A stretch of 64,000 nt of DNA from JALZUE01 sp051251725 (GTDB lineage Bacteria; Pseudomonadota; Gammaproteobacteria; Enterobacterales; Alteromonadaceae), in NCBI GenBank assembly GCA_051251725.1, contig JBPOFN010000006.1:62001-126000 (forward strand), given 5' to 3'. The position numbers and the translations under genes were made by a program. Positions 1 through 8,170 of the stretch are shown here, piece by piece; position 1 is the stretch's first letter, and each line of letters starts with the position of its first letter. Under the pieces are notes generated by a model. The model worked only from the letters and a program-made list of their open reading frames with translations. It had not been told where the DNA came from and did not search any database.

Positions 1-469
1 AGCGACCGGTTTTATCAGCAAGCTCTTGTGCCTTTAAGTTTTGCACATAGAAATATTGATACAATTGCTGATCTGCCTCTCTTAATAGTGAGCGGCAGTG
101 TTGTAATGCTGTCCAACGCTGAGTGTTGGATTCATCTTTGGAGATTGTCACGCTAATTGAATCCATTAACTCTTCGCTAAGGCCAAAGACGAGTTTTTTG
201 TTACTACGACGATAAACCCTGACACGGTTAAAAGCGATACCATTCGCCCATTTAGTAAAATTGGTATTGAGTTCAAAGTTATCAAACTCACGCCATAATG
301 TCATACTGGTTTCTTGAAAAATATCGTCGGCTGCAGATTTATCCATGACATAGGCATAAATATAACTATAAAGCCGATTACGGTCAGCTTCAAATAAGCG
401 GGTAAATTGTTGCGAGACCGATTTAACAGGGGCGTTATTTTTTTTAACCATAGTATTATCAAATTCCAA
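1..469 (-). CDS. ECF-type sigma-70 factor, 5' part (runs off the left edge)
   Basis: My translation of the minus strand gives an ECF sigma factor. Region 2 is visible around YSYIYAYVMDKSAADDIFQE and the following TLWREFDNF, then YRRSNKKLVF, with the start of region 4 near LREADQQLYQYFY. The pattern resembles the Rhodopirellula/Verrucomicrobium ECF family more than FecI or RpoE. It would direct core RNA polymerase to a specific promoter set. I chose a TTG start at 469 because GGGAGG (477-482, minus strand) lies 7 nt upstream. The first ATG, at 451, has no such site. The 3' end is outside the window. No anti-sigma factor is visible. Divergent from the GH88 gene, so control of this locus is possible but unproven. 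Confidence 0.8.
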   Translation of the reverse strand, partial: MEFDNTMVKKNNAPVKSVSQQFTRLFEADRNRLYSYIYAYVMDKSAADDIFQETSMTLWREFDNFELNTNFTKWANGIAFNRVRVYRRSNKKLVFGLSEELMDSISVTISKDESNTQRWTALQHCRSLLREADQQLYQYFYVQNLKAQELADKTGR

Positions 470-805
470 TGCAACGCCTCCCGATTTAAATGATTTGGTT
501 TAAATTTAGTTAAAATAACTCAATTTAATTTTGTACGATAATTATTGCGAACCTACCCGCGACTGTTTTTATTACCGATTTATTAGCTCTTCTTTTACGA
601 CTGATTTAACAAGACTAGATAAAATAACTGATTGATTAATCCTGCTTTAATTAATACAAAATGGTTAATCTAACCGACAGTATATTTATAAACGCCAACA
701 ATACTAAGTTTTAATTTAATGAGTCCTTGCCTTCATACGCCTTGCGCAAATCGTCAAATTAATTCATTATCAATCACATCTAGTATGTAATTTTTAGGAA
801 CAGAT
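470..805. other. Divergent intergenic region, ECF sigma / GH88
   Basis: 336 bp of AT-rich DNA between divergent genes; it must hold both promoters. I see no strong palindrome or hairpin. The only clear signals are the Shine-Dalgarno sites of the two flanking genes (477-482 minus; TAGGAA at 795-800 plus). Confidence 0.5.
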
Positions 806-2080
806 GTGAAGATAAATACCAAAAAAATAATATTATCCTTGGCGATAACCAGTTTATTAGCCGCTTGTAGTCTTGGTGAGCAAAGCTCAGATAGCACAAA
901 AAACGCCGCTAAAACCTCAGTGTTAAATCAAATATCAAGGCTAAATCAAGCACCAGTGTGGCCAGTTGATAATGCTGCCTTTTGTCATGCCGCATTAGAT
1001 AATGCAGCGGTGCAATTCAATGATTTTAGAACCCGCTATACCAACCCCAAAAAAATCCCTACTGCTTTTACTGATGGTGAAACTAAGTACACAGAGCCTC
1101 GTGGCTGGACTAGTGGCTTTGTCGCCGGTAGCTTTTGGAACTTGTACGAACATACACAAGATAAAAGTTGGTTAACTAGCGCTCAAAATTGGACGCATGC
1201 ATTAAAAGACCAACAATATAATCGCCGGACTCATGATGTCGGTTTTATTATGTATAACAGTTATGGCAATGGCTTACGTTTAACCAATAATGAAGAATAT
1301 TCGCCGCTTTTAGTCAGTACCGCTAGAACGTTAATGGAGCGATATAATGAAACGATTGGCGCGACTTATTCGTGGAGTTTCGGTAAATGGGAATTTCCAG
1401 TCATTATCGATAATATGATGAATTTAGAATTGTTGTTTTTTGCTGCACAAGCAACTGGCGACAAGACTTTTTACAATGCCGCTGTTAGTCATGCAACGGT
1501 ATCAATGAAACATCATTTTCGAGCGGATCATAGTTCATATCATTTAGTTAATTATAATCGCGTAACCGGCTTACCTAACTCTAAGCAAACAGTACAAGGT
1601 ATTGCCGACGACTCACCTTGGGCACGAGGACAAGGTTGGGGCGCTTATGGTTATACAATGGTGTATCGTTTCACTAAAGATGAAAAATTCTTAAATCATG
1701 CCCGCAACATTGCCAACTTTATGCTTGAACATAAAAACATGCCTGACGATTTAGTACCATATTTTGACTTTCATGCACCGGATTATCCGAATATTACCAA
1801 TTACCGTGATTCCTCAGCAGCCTCATTATTTGCCAGCGCACTGTTAGAATTAGCAACCTATGTTAAAGCTGATGAAGCGGAACGCTACCGCGCTGCTGCG
1901 ATAAAAATGTTACGTAGTTTATCATCACCTGAATACTTAGCCGCTAAAGGCGAGAATGGTCACTTCTTGTTAAAACAAGCGACGGGCAATTTTCCGCGTG
2001 ATTTAGATTTAAATTCGGCCCTTAACTATGGCGACTATTATTACTTAGAAGCATTAAACCGCTGTAAGGAAATACATTAA
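806..2080 (+). CDS. GH88-family unsaturated glucuronyl hydrolase, lipoprotein
   Basis: Exported lipoprotein of 424 aa (lipobox LLAAC, Cys21). The rest matches the (alpha/alpha)6-barrel of GH88: GWTSGFVAGSFW near residue 100, THDVGF with Asp144, IIDNMMNLELL with Asp202, and DDSPWARGQGWGAYGY near 268-282. In characterised GH88 enzymes two such Asp residues hydrate the 4,5-double bond of an unsaturated uronate at the non-reducing end of a lyase product. The start is GTG with TAGGAA upstream. Its presence implies that the substrate contains uronic acid and that a lyase acts first, but no recognised lyase lies in this window. GH105 is a less likely alternative. Confidence 0.88.
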   Translation: MKINTKKIILSLAITSLLAACSLGEQSSDSTKNAAKTSVLNQISRLNQAPVWPVDNAAFCHAALDNAAVQFNDFRTRYTNPKKIPTAFTDGETKYTEPRGWTSGFVAGSFWNLYEHTQDKSWLTSAQNWTHALKDQQYNRRTHDVGFIMYNSYGNGLRLTNNEEYSPLLVSTARTLMERYNETIGATYSWSFGKWEFPVIIDNMMNLELLFFAAQATGDKTFYNAAVSHATVSMKHHFRADHSSYHLVNYNRVTGLPNSKQTVQGIADDSPWARGQGWGAYGYTMVYRFTKDEKFLNHARNIANFMLEHKNMPDDLVPYFDFHAPDYPNITNYRDSSAASLFASALLELATYVKADEAERYRAAAIKMLRSLSSPEYLAAKGENGHFLLKQATGNFPRDLDLNSALNYGDYYYLEALNRCKEIH

Positions 2081-2907
2081 AAATAAGCACTAGTAGCAAC
2101 TAAGTGCTGAAGTTAGCGTAGCTGTCAATTATCCCATTTATCCATTAGCAATTGTTAGCTACGCTGTTTAACGCTCAAAATGAGCACCCAGAACATTAAT
2201 GATTAACGACTCAAAAAATCCAGCGTTCACTTACTAAGTAATAAGAGAAGACTCAGCACTTTATTGTGTCTTATTTCCTGTTACAGCAATATTTAACCTA
2301 CCTTTGTTTATACCATTATGCTTTATCCTTAAAATCCTGCGGACAAACAAAAAACTGATAGTAGCAAGTAGAGTCCGCATTAATTTATATCTAGGCTAGC
2401 CCGAACATTGTCCAACATTGCTCAATAATGTCATTAAATATCGCTCACAAGTGACATAAGTCGCCTTAATATGACTGTAATGGGATGATTAAAGACGAAT
2501 ATCAGAAGCAGTTTGCTGCTCGGACGATGACACAACCAGGTACTAACTATGTTTATTAATATATATCACTCACTAAAAAAATGTATTAGTTACGATTAAG
2601 ACCATTTACATTGACTTTTATGCTGATTATTTGAACATAATCAGATTGCGTATAAACCATTACTTACGTGCTTTTCCTGCAATATAATCACCATTTTAGC
2701 TTAAATAAATTAAAGTTATTAAATAGCATGATGAAGATAAATGACTAGTTGAATATAATCATGATTGAATAAGAATGAACTTGACTAGTTGTGATATATC
2801 TGGTTTTATGGTGGTGTTAGCAGCGTTAATAGTGTTAGCGTTAACTGCGCAACCGTTGGCTAACACTATAAAATAAAAGAATAATTCCAAATATAGGCGA
2901 CAGGGTT
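2081..2907. other. 827-bp leader region upstream of the TonB receptor
   Basis: No credible ORF. A 9-bp inverted repeat, AGCGTAGCT (2115-2123) / AGCTACGCT (2157-2165), lies just after the GH88 stop and could end that transcript, but it lacks a U-tract. The remainder is AT-rich and carries the 11-bp inverted repeat at 2829-2869, listed separately. The length suggests a regulated promoter with a long leader. Confidence 0.5.
2829..2869 (+). promoter_or_regulatory. Inverted repeat immediately upstream of the TonB receptor start
   Basis: Perfect 11-bp arms ATAGTGTTAGC (2829-2839) and GCTAACACTAT (2859-2869), separated by 19 nt and ending 38 bp before the receptor ATG. It could fold as a hairpin in the 5' UTR or act as a dyad operator. 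There is no U-tract after it, so it is not a simple terminator. Confidence 0.5.
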
Positions 2908-5900
2908 ATGAAAAATACCAAAGAGTATACAAAGAGAGAATTTTCACAAAGGGCACTATTAATTGGCGGCTCAGCAAGCATATTAATGACATTATTTTCT
3001 CCATCAGTAATAGCAGCAGAAGTTAAAACTGCGCTTAAAAATAAAAAAGAAAAAGAAGTCATTGAAACAATCGAAGTTACCGGCGTTCGTAGTTCATTAG
3101 AATCAGCACTATTAACTAAGCGTGATGCCTCTTCAATTGTTGATGCTATTTCAGCAAAAGATATGGATTCTTTACCCGCGCTTAACTTAGGTGAAGCATT
3201 ACAAGCGCTACCTGGTATCCAACTTAGTACTGATGACGGACAGCGAAATTCAGAGATTAGCTTACGTGGTTTGTCAGGTGGTTTTGTTAAAACAATGGCC
3301 GAAGGTCAAAGTTTTGCTACGCCAAGCCGAAGTGGCGGCGCTGTCGGTGGCTCAAACCCATTTGGTTCATTTGAAGGCGGCGTGTTTGATGGGGTAACCG
3401 TTATAAAATCACCAACGGCAGATATGCAAGAAGGTGGTATTGCCGGTATTGTTAATAAAAAATTACAACGAGCGCTAGGCAAAAAAGATGGTCAATATTC
3501 GATAAATATTGGTACCCGTTACGAAGAACTTGCTGATGACTTTAATAACCAATGGCAGTTTTCTGGCTCAAAACACCTGATTAAAGATAAATTGGCGGTT
3601 GCCTGGAAACTTGCCGGTTCAGAACAAAATTTTCGTCGAGATACGTTAAACTTTACAACTTATAGTGCGCTAAATACTATTAAAGATAACTACAGTGAAG
3701 CGAATAATTTTATTCAACAAGAAGCGTTAGACGCGTATAAAGAGCTGCATGGTATTACCCACCCGCTTGCTATAGTGCAGGCTTTTAGTGGCTACAGGCA
3801 AGTAAGTGAAAACAATATTGGTGACCGCTTCTCAGGTACCGCTAATATTGAATATCAAGTAACCGATTCATTAAAAATTGGCGCTAACCTTTTATACACC
3901 AAGCGTGATCTTGGTGAAAGTTCATATGAAGATTTCAGCATTGGTCTGGAGCGTAGCCTAGATGATCGTAATGGCTTCTCTAGCCAGCGTGTAACATTAT
4001 CTGACGATATAAATGACACACCAATTAGATTAACTGATAACGTAAATGCCGGATACGATCCGGCAATACATCACCCTGATCTAGCGACAATACCTGTTTA
4101 TTCAGCAAGCGTTGCTTCTATTGAAAATGCGTCTTATACACCAGCAACCCGGTTAATGTCTTATGTTGAAGAAGCTAAAGGTGTTTTCTTATACGGAACT
4201 TACACTAACGATAACTGGTTAATAGACGGGACTGTTAGTAAGTCAGACTCAAGTAACGAATTCCATCAATCTGCTTTAGATGTTCGCCATCAAAATAGAA
4301 CGTGGGCAAAATACACAGATCTAGACACCCGTGACGAGCTTAACTACGCACCAACAGGTATTGGTGCTCATTTTAATACCGGCAAAGGCAATTTGGATTT
4401 GGCTGAAGTCATTATCACGGGATTGGATAACTACAACTATTCAGAATCTGCGGAAAACCCAGTGCTTTCTCCACTTGAGCCAGAAGATCAATGGCAACGA
4501 AATGTTAATGGCTGGTACACGAGTCGACTGACTTCTAATTCAGCAAGTTTAGATGCAAAACTAAACCCTTATGACCTCAGTGTTTACCCTGAAGGCTCAT
4601 TACCAGAAGATCCAGAAGAACGTCAGACCAGAATCGATGGGTTAGGTGGGAAAAGTGTGCAGTTTTTCAGTTTTGGTGGTGTACAGCGACCTGAACGAGA
4701 TTATGAGTCAGGTGAACTTAATTTTGAGCGTTATATCGATTTAGGTAGCGATGCGTTTAAATTAACCAGCGTTAAGTTTGGTGGTCGTCACTCTAGAGAA
4801 TTGCTATCGCAATACAGGGTTGATGTAGGCGCTGGTGGTATAGACACTAGTGTACTTAACAAAGACACCATATTTGATAGTAATTACCAATCTTTAAGCC
4901 AAGCAGAATATTTTAATGGTCAATATCCTAACCATGTCAATAACACCAATGGTTGGCTAAGAATTGATTCAGCTAACTTAAAGACATTATTACAAGCACA
5001 AGGTATTAACCCTTATGACGATGAAGGTGAGCTTGTTGAAAAGTTTGATTTAGCACATCCGACAGGTTATGCGGTAAAACTTCAGCATGTAGAAAGTGAG
5101 CCAACTTTTGGTTTGAATCAACAACTGCGTCAAAACTTTGAAGCCGATCAAGTGATAAACTCCGTTTATCTTATGAGTAATTTTGAAGGTGAAGTTGGTG
5201 ATATGCTCTACTCGGGTAATATTGGCGTTCGTCATATTGAAACCACCAATGATGTTTTTGGTCAAGGTTTTGACGAAGATGGTAAAGCGATAGCCGTATT
5301 AACTGAAAATGATTATGATCACACCTTACCTGTGGTAAACCTTGCTATTGACTTAACCGATGATTTGGTCCTGCGTACTGCTTATTCAAAGGGGCTTGTT
5401 CGTCCTAACTTATTAGCACAATCACCAAGTCCTCAGTTCCAAACAAGCGGTTCTGTAGCACGCTTAGAAAACTCAAAAGCAGAAGTTTTACCTTACACCT
5501 CACAAAACTACGATCTTTCTCTTGAATGGTATAACCGCGACGGTTCAGCGATTTCGATTGGTGTGTTCGAAAAGAATATTGAAGGTAAAATTCAAACGTC
5601 AGTGATCTGTCCTATAGGTGATGAAGCCAGCTGGGGTGTAGGTCCACTTCAAGAAGTAGATGAAGGTGATACAACACCTAAATGTCGAGAAATTGGCGCC
5701 TTTGAAGATGAAAATGGTGATATTCATGAAGATCGTGAAGTAATTGTTAAATCAACCTTTAACAGTGACATCCCGATTAAAGTTACCGGTTATGAATTGG
5801 CTGTTCAGCAAAAATTAGACTTTTTACCTTACCCTTGGAATGGTTTTGGTGGTGTATTTAACTTCACTAAAATCGATTTAGACGAAGGTGAAGGTACACC

Positions 5901-6237
5901 GATGACACGTATTGCGCCTTACTCTTATAACCTGATTGGTTATTATGAAAATGACGGTGCCAGTGTTCGTTTAGCTTACAACTGGCAAGATGAGAAATTA
6001 TTAGCGGTTGGCGGTACCACTTCGTTTTTAGGTGCTGGAGCCCGCACGCAAACTGCAGGTGGCCGCTTAGATTTGTCGCTCGGTTATAGGTTTGGTAAAG
6101 GTTTTAATGTTAACTTTCGCGCATACAACCTGACTAATACTAAACAACATGAGTTCTTAGGCGGTAATGAAGAGGCTGTTTCGCGTATTCGTTACGCTGG
6201 TCGTATCTATTCTGCAAGTTTATCTTATCGCTTTTAA
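2908..6237 (+). CDS. TonB-dependent outer-membrane receptor (Xanthomonas/Caulobacter-type)
   Basis: 1109 aa. N-terminal export signal up to about residue 37 (FSPSVIAA), a basic linker, then a TonB-box-like segment IETIEVTGVRSSL (about 52-64). A plug domain follows (ISAKDMDSLPALNLGEALQALPGI in pieces, near 81-104) and then a long beta-barrel ending in aromatic Phe1109 (SASLSYRF). The family imports oligosaccharides across the outer membrane using TonB energy. The gene is followed by two VCBS lipoproteins and lies among fucan-degrading genes, so sulfated fuco-oligosaccharides are the likely cargo (inference). AGGG lies just upstream of the ATG. Members of this family often carry extra barrel length for bulky glycans. 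Confidence 0.93.
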   Translation: MKNTKEYTKREFSQRALLIGGSASILMTLFSPSVIAAEVKTALKNKKEKEVIETIEVTGVRSSLESALLTKRDASSIVDAISAKDMDSLPALNLGEALQALPGIQLSTDDGQRNSEISLRGLSGGFVKTMAEGQSFATPSRSGGAVGGSNPFGSFEGGVFDGVTVIKSPTADMQEGGIAGIVNKKLQRALGKKDGQYSINIGTRYEELADDFNNQWQFSGSKHLIKDKLAVAWKLAGSEQNFRRDTLNFTTYSALNTIKDNYSEANNFIQQEALDAYKELHGITHPLAIVQAFSGYRQVSENNIGDRFSGTANIEYQVTDSLKIGANLLYTKRDLGESSYEDFSIGLERSLDDRNGFSSQRVTLSDDINDTPIRLTDNVNAGYDPAIHHPDLATIPVYSASVASIENASYTPATRLMSYVEEAKGVFLYGTYTNDNWLIDGTVSKSDSSNEFHQSALDVRHQNRTWAKYTDLDTRDELNYAPTGIGAHFNTGKGNLDLAEVIITGLDNYNYSESAENPVLSPLEPEDQWQRNVNGWYTSRLTSNSASLDAKLNPYDLSVYPEGSLPEDPEERQTRIDGLGGKSVQFFSFGGVQRPERDYESGELNFERYIDLGSDAFKLTSVKFGGRHSRELLSQYRVDVGAGGIDTSVLNKDTIFDSNYQSLSQAEYFNGQYPNHVNNTNGWLRIDSANLKTLLQAQGINPYDDEGELVEKFDLAHPTGYAVKLQHVESEPTFGLNQQLRQNFEADQVINSVYLMSNFEGEVGDMLYSGNIGVRHIETTNDVFGQGFDEDGKAIAVLTENDYDHTLPVVNLAIDLTDDLVLRTAYSKGLVRPNLLAQSPSPQFQTSGSVARLENSKAEVLPYTSQNYDLSLEWYNRDGSAISIGVFEKNIEGKIQTSVICPIGDEASWGVGPLQEVDEGDTTPKCREIGAFEDENGDIHEDREVIVKSTFNSDIPIKVTGYELAVQQKLDFLPYPWNGFGGVFNFTKIDLDEGEGTPMTRIAPYSYNLIGYYENDGASVRLAYNWQDEKLLAVGGTTSFLGAGARTQTAGGRLDLSLGYRFGKGFNVNFRAYNLTNTKQHEFLGGNEEAVSRIRYAGRIYSASLSYRF

Positions 6238-6360
6238 GTAAACATATTGATTTTAATATCCGGTATCTGAAATATTTTTAGATGATTTTTAAAATTAAAT
6301 CAGTGATATAGATAATTTATGATACCTGCAGAACAAAGTATAAATGATTGGAAGAATAAA

Positions 6361-7899
6361 ATGAAAAAAACAATATTAGTTTTATCTATGCTTACTTCGT
6401 TGTCAGCATGTGAAATAGACAACAGTGCTGCTAAAAAGCTACCAGCAGTTTTTAATAATGAATTTATCACCGAAGTCGGATTTGATGGCACTAGAGGCGA
6501 AGGTTTAGAAGTTCCTTTAACCTTTGGCCATGGTAATGCATCAGGCATTCTTGGCGTAACCGATGTTAACTTTGGCGAAGCTGAAATTGAATACGCCTCG
6601 GTCACAGAAGCACAATACGGTACGTTTACTTTACTTAAATATCCAGGGACTGACAATTACAGCGGTGAATGGACGTACGATCTAGACGAAACCAACTCAG
6701 CCGTGTTAGCGCTTGAGGGGAATGCTTCAGGCACTTTGACAGATACACTGACATTAACCTCCCTTGATGGCACAACTGATGAACTTAGCTTCGTGATATC
6801 AGGTGTTGCCGCAGATATTCCTGCGACATTTAGAGGTGCATTTACTGCAAACGTATCTTTAAAACAAACATCAGGTTTTGGCCGAGCTGAAATTTATGAT
6901 GAAAACTTTGATGAAAGTAGTTTTCAAAATGTCGGCGAAGCTAAATACGGTACTTTTATCATGAACCCTAATGGCACGTGGGAATACGAGCTAAATAATC
7001 GCCACCCTGATTTACAAGGCCTAGTAACACCAACAGACTCAACCTCAGAAACCTTTACGGTTTATGCAAAAGACGGCACAGCCTCCGAGTTTAAGGTGAA
7101 CATCACAGGTGCACCATTAAACTTTGCGGTTAATATTCCTAGCGCGACAGATACCACCAATGTTTTTGCTATTAACTTTCTTAATGAGGGCTTAGTTGCA
7201 GGTGACACAGCTAATGGTAAGTTACTGTTTAGTGTAAAAACCACCGAAGACTTAGCGGTTAATGCCGGTTTTGGTATTGGGTGTGCGAGCTGGAATGGTG
7301 ATAATGACGGCTTTGGTGATAACCGACGTATGGGGCATTTTTATATCGCACCTGACGGTACTTTTTCCATGAAAAGTCATGAAATTATCCCAGGCTCTAA
7401 TCCACAAGCTGCGTCAGGTGACAAATTTGCTAGAAATGCTGCAGGAAATTTTGCCGATGGGGATGTTATCTTTCACCAAATGTTAACACCTGGCGAGTGG
7501 ACCGATTTTGTCCTGACTTGGGACATGCGTGCGGGCTTAACTTACCCTGAAATGACGCTTTCAATTAACGAAGAAACAGCAAGCTCTGATCATTTGGCGA
7601 TTCCTGCTGATCCAAACGAGCCATTTGTCGCTCAAACAGTTTCTGGCGCTAGACTTTATAATTGTCTTGAATTTATGCGCTTTATCGTCAGAAAAAATGC
7701 AGATGAAGGTGGTGTAGGTGCGTTGTTAGTTGATGATATTAAGCTTTATAAAAACATTGATGCTGATGTTAAATTCGACACACCTGATTTTGTTGACGAG
7801 TTTGCTAACAGCTCAGACGGCGATAACGTTAAAGACGCTGGTAGACCTCAGTATGAAGGTGTCACTACCGAAGATATTACCATTATACGCGACCTTTAA
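6361..7899 (+). CDS. VCBS-repeat lipoprotein with C-terminal jelly-roll-like domain
   Basis: 512 aa from the ATG at 6361, chosen over an upstream in-frame ATG at 6319 because GGAAG precedes it and MKKTILVLSMLTSLSAC is a clean lipoprotein signal (Cys17). Two VCBS-like repeats follow (about 30-148 and 155-250), each with the YGTF...W-Y-L core and a D-T-x-T-x-x-x-L-D-G-T strand. The C-terminal half (about 255-500) looks like a concanavalin/jelly-roll fold and includes a VDDIKLYKN segment shared with the next gene. It lies directly after the TonB receptor. It is probably a surface glycan-binding partner of that receptor (inference); no enzymatic motif is seen. Confidence 0.75.
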   Translation: MKKTILVLSMLTSLSACEIDNSAAKKLPAVFNNEFITEVGFDGTRGEGLEVPLTFGHGNASGILGVTDVNFGEAEIEYASVTEAQYGTFTLLKYPGTDNYSGEWTYDLDETNSAVLALEGNASGTLTDTLTLTSLDGTTDELSFVISGVAADIPATFRGAFTANVSLKQTSGFGRAEIYDENFDESSFQNVGEAKYGTFIMNPNGTWEYELNNRHPDLQGLVTPTDSTSETFTVYAKDGTASEFKVNITGAPLNFAVNIPSATDTTNVFAINFLNEGLVAGDTANGKLLFSVKTTEDLAVNAGFGIGCASWNGDNDGFGDNRRMGHFYIAPDGTFSMKSHEIIPGSNPQAASGDKFARNAAGNFADGDVIFHQMLTPGEWTDFVLTWDMRAGLTYPEMTLSINEETASSDHLAIPADPNEPFVAQTVSGARLYNCLEFMRFIVRKNADEGGVGALLVDDIKLYKNIDADVKFDTPDFVDEFANSSDGDNVKDAGRPQYEGVTTEDITIIRDL

Positions 7900-7942
7900 T
7901 AGGTAATAGATGATTAGCTAAAGTCGTTAATTGGAACAATTT

Positions 7943-7971
7943 AATGGGTAGTGCATTCGGCGCTACTCATT
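7943..7971 (+). other. Hairpin between the two VCBS lipoprotein genes
   Basis: A 12-bp stem with a 5-nt loop (AATGGGTAGTGC / GCGCTACTCATT, two G-U pairs). There is no U-tract afterwards. It could be a weak terminator or an mRNA-stability element separating the two lipoprotein cistrons. Confidence 0.45.
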
Positions 7972-8170
7972 AGATCCGCGTCATTTCATTGATGTTACCA
8001 ATCAATATAACGTCCAAAAAATTAGCTAAACCTTGATAATAAAATTAAATAAGTATGTGTTTAGTAATCAGTAGTACACGTAGGACACGATTAAATATTG
8101 CTCCTCAGTTTAGTGAGGAAGGTTAGGCGTGAAGTGGCTACTTACTAAAGAATGCATAAAAGGATAAATC

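Noticed and set aside
2841..3062. 73-aa ORF on the minus strand over the start of the TonB receptor
   Set aside because: Lies opposite a strongly supported coding start, with no ribosome site and no family resemblance.
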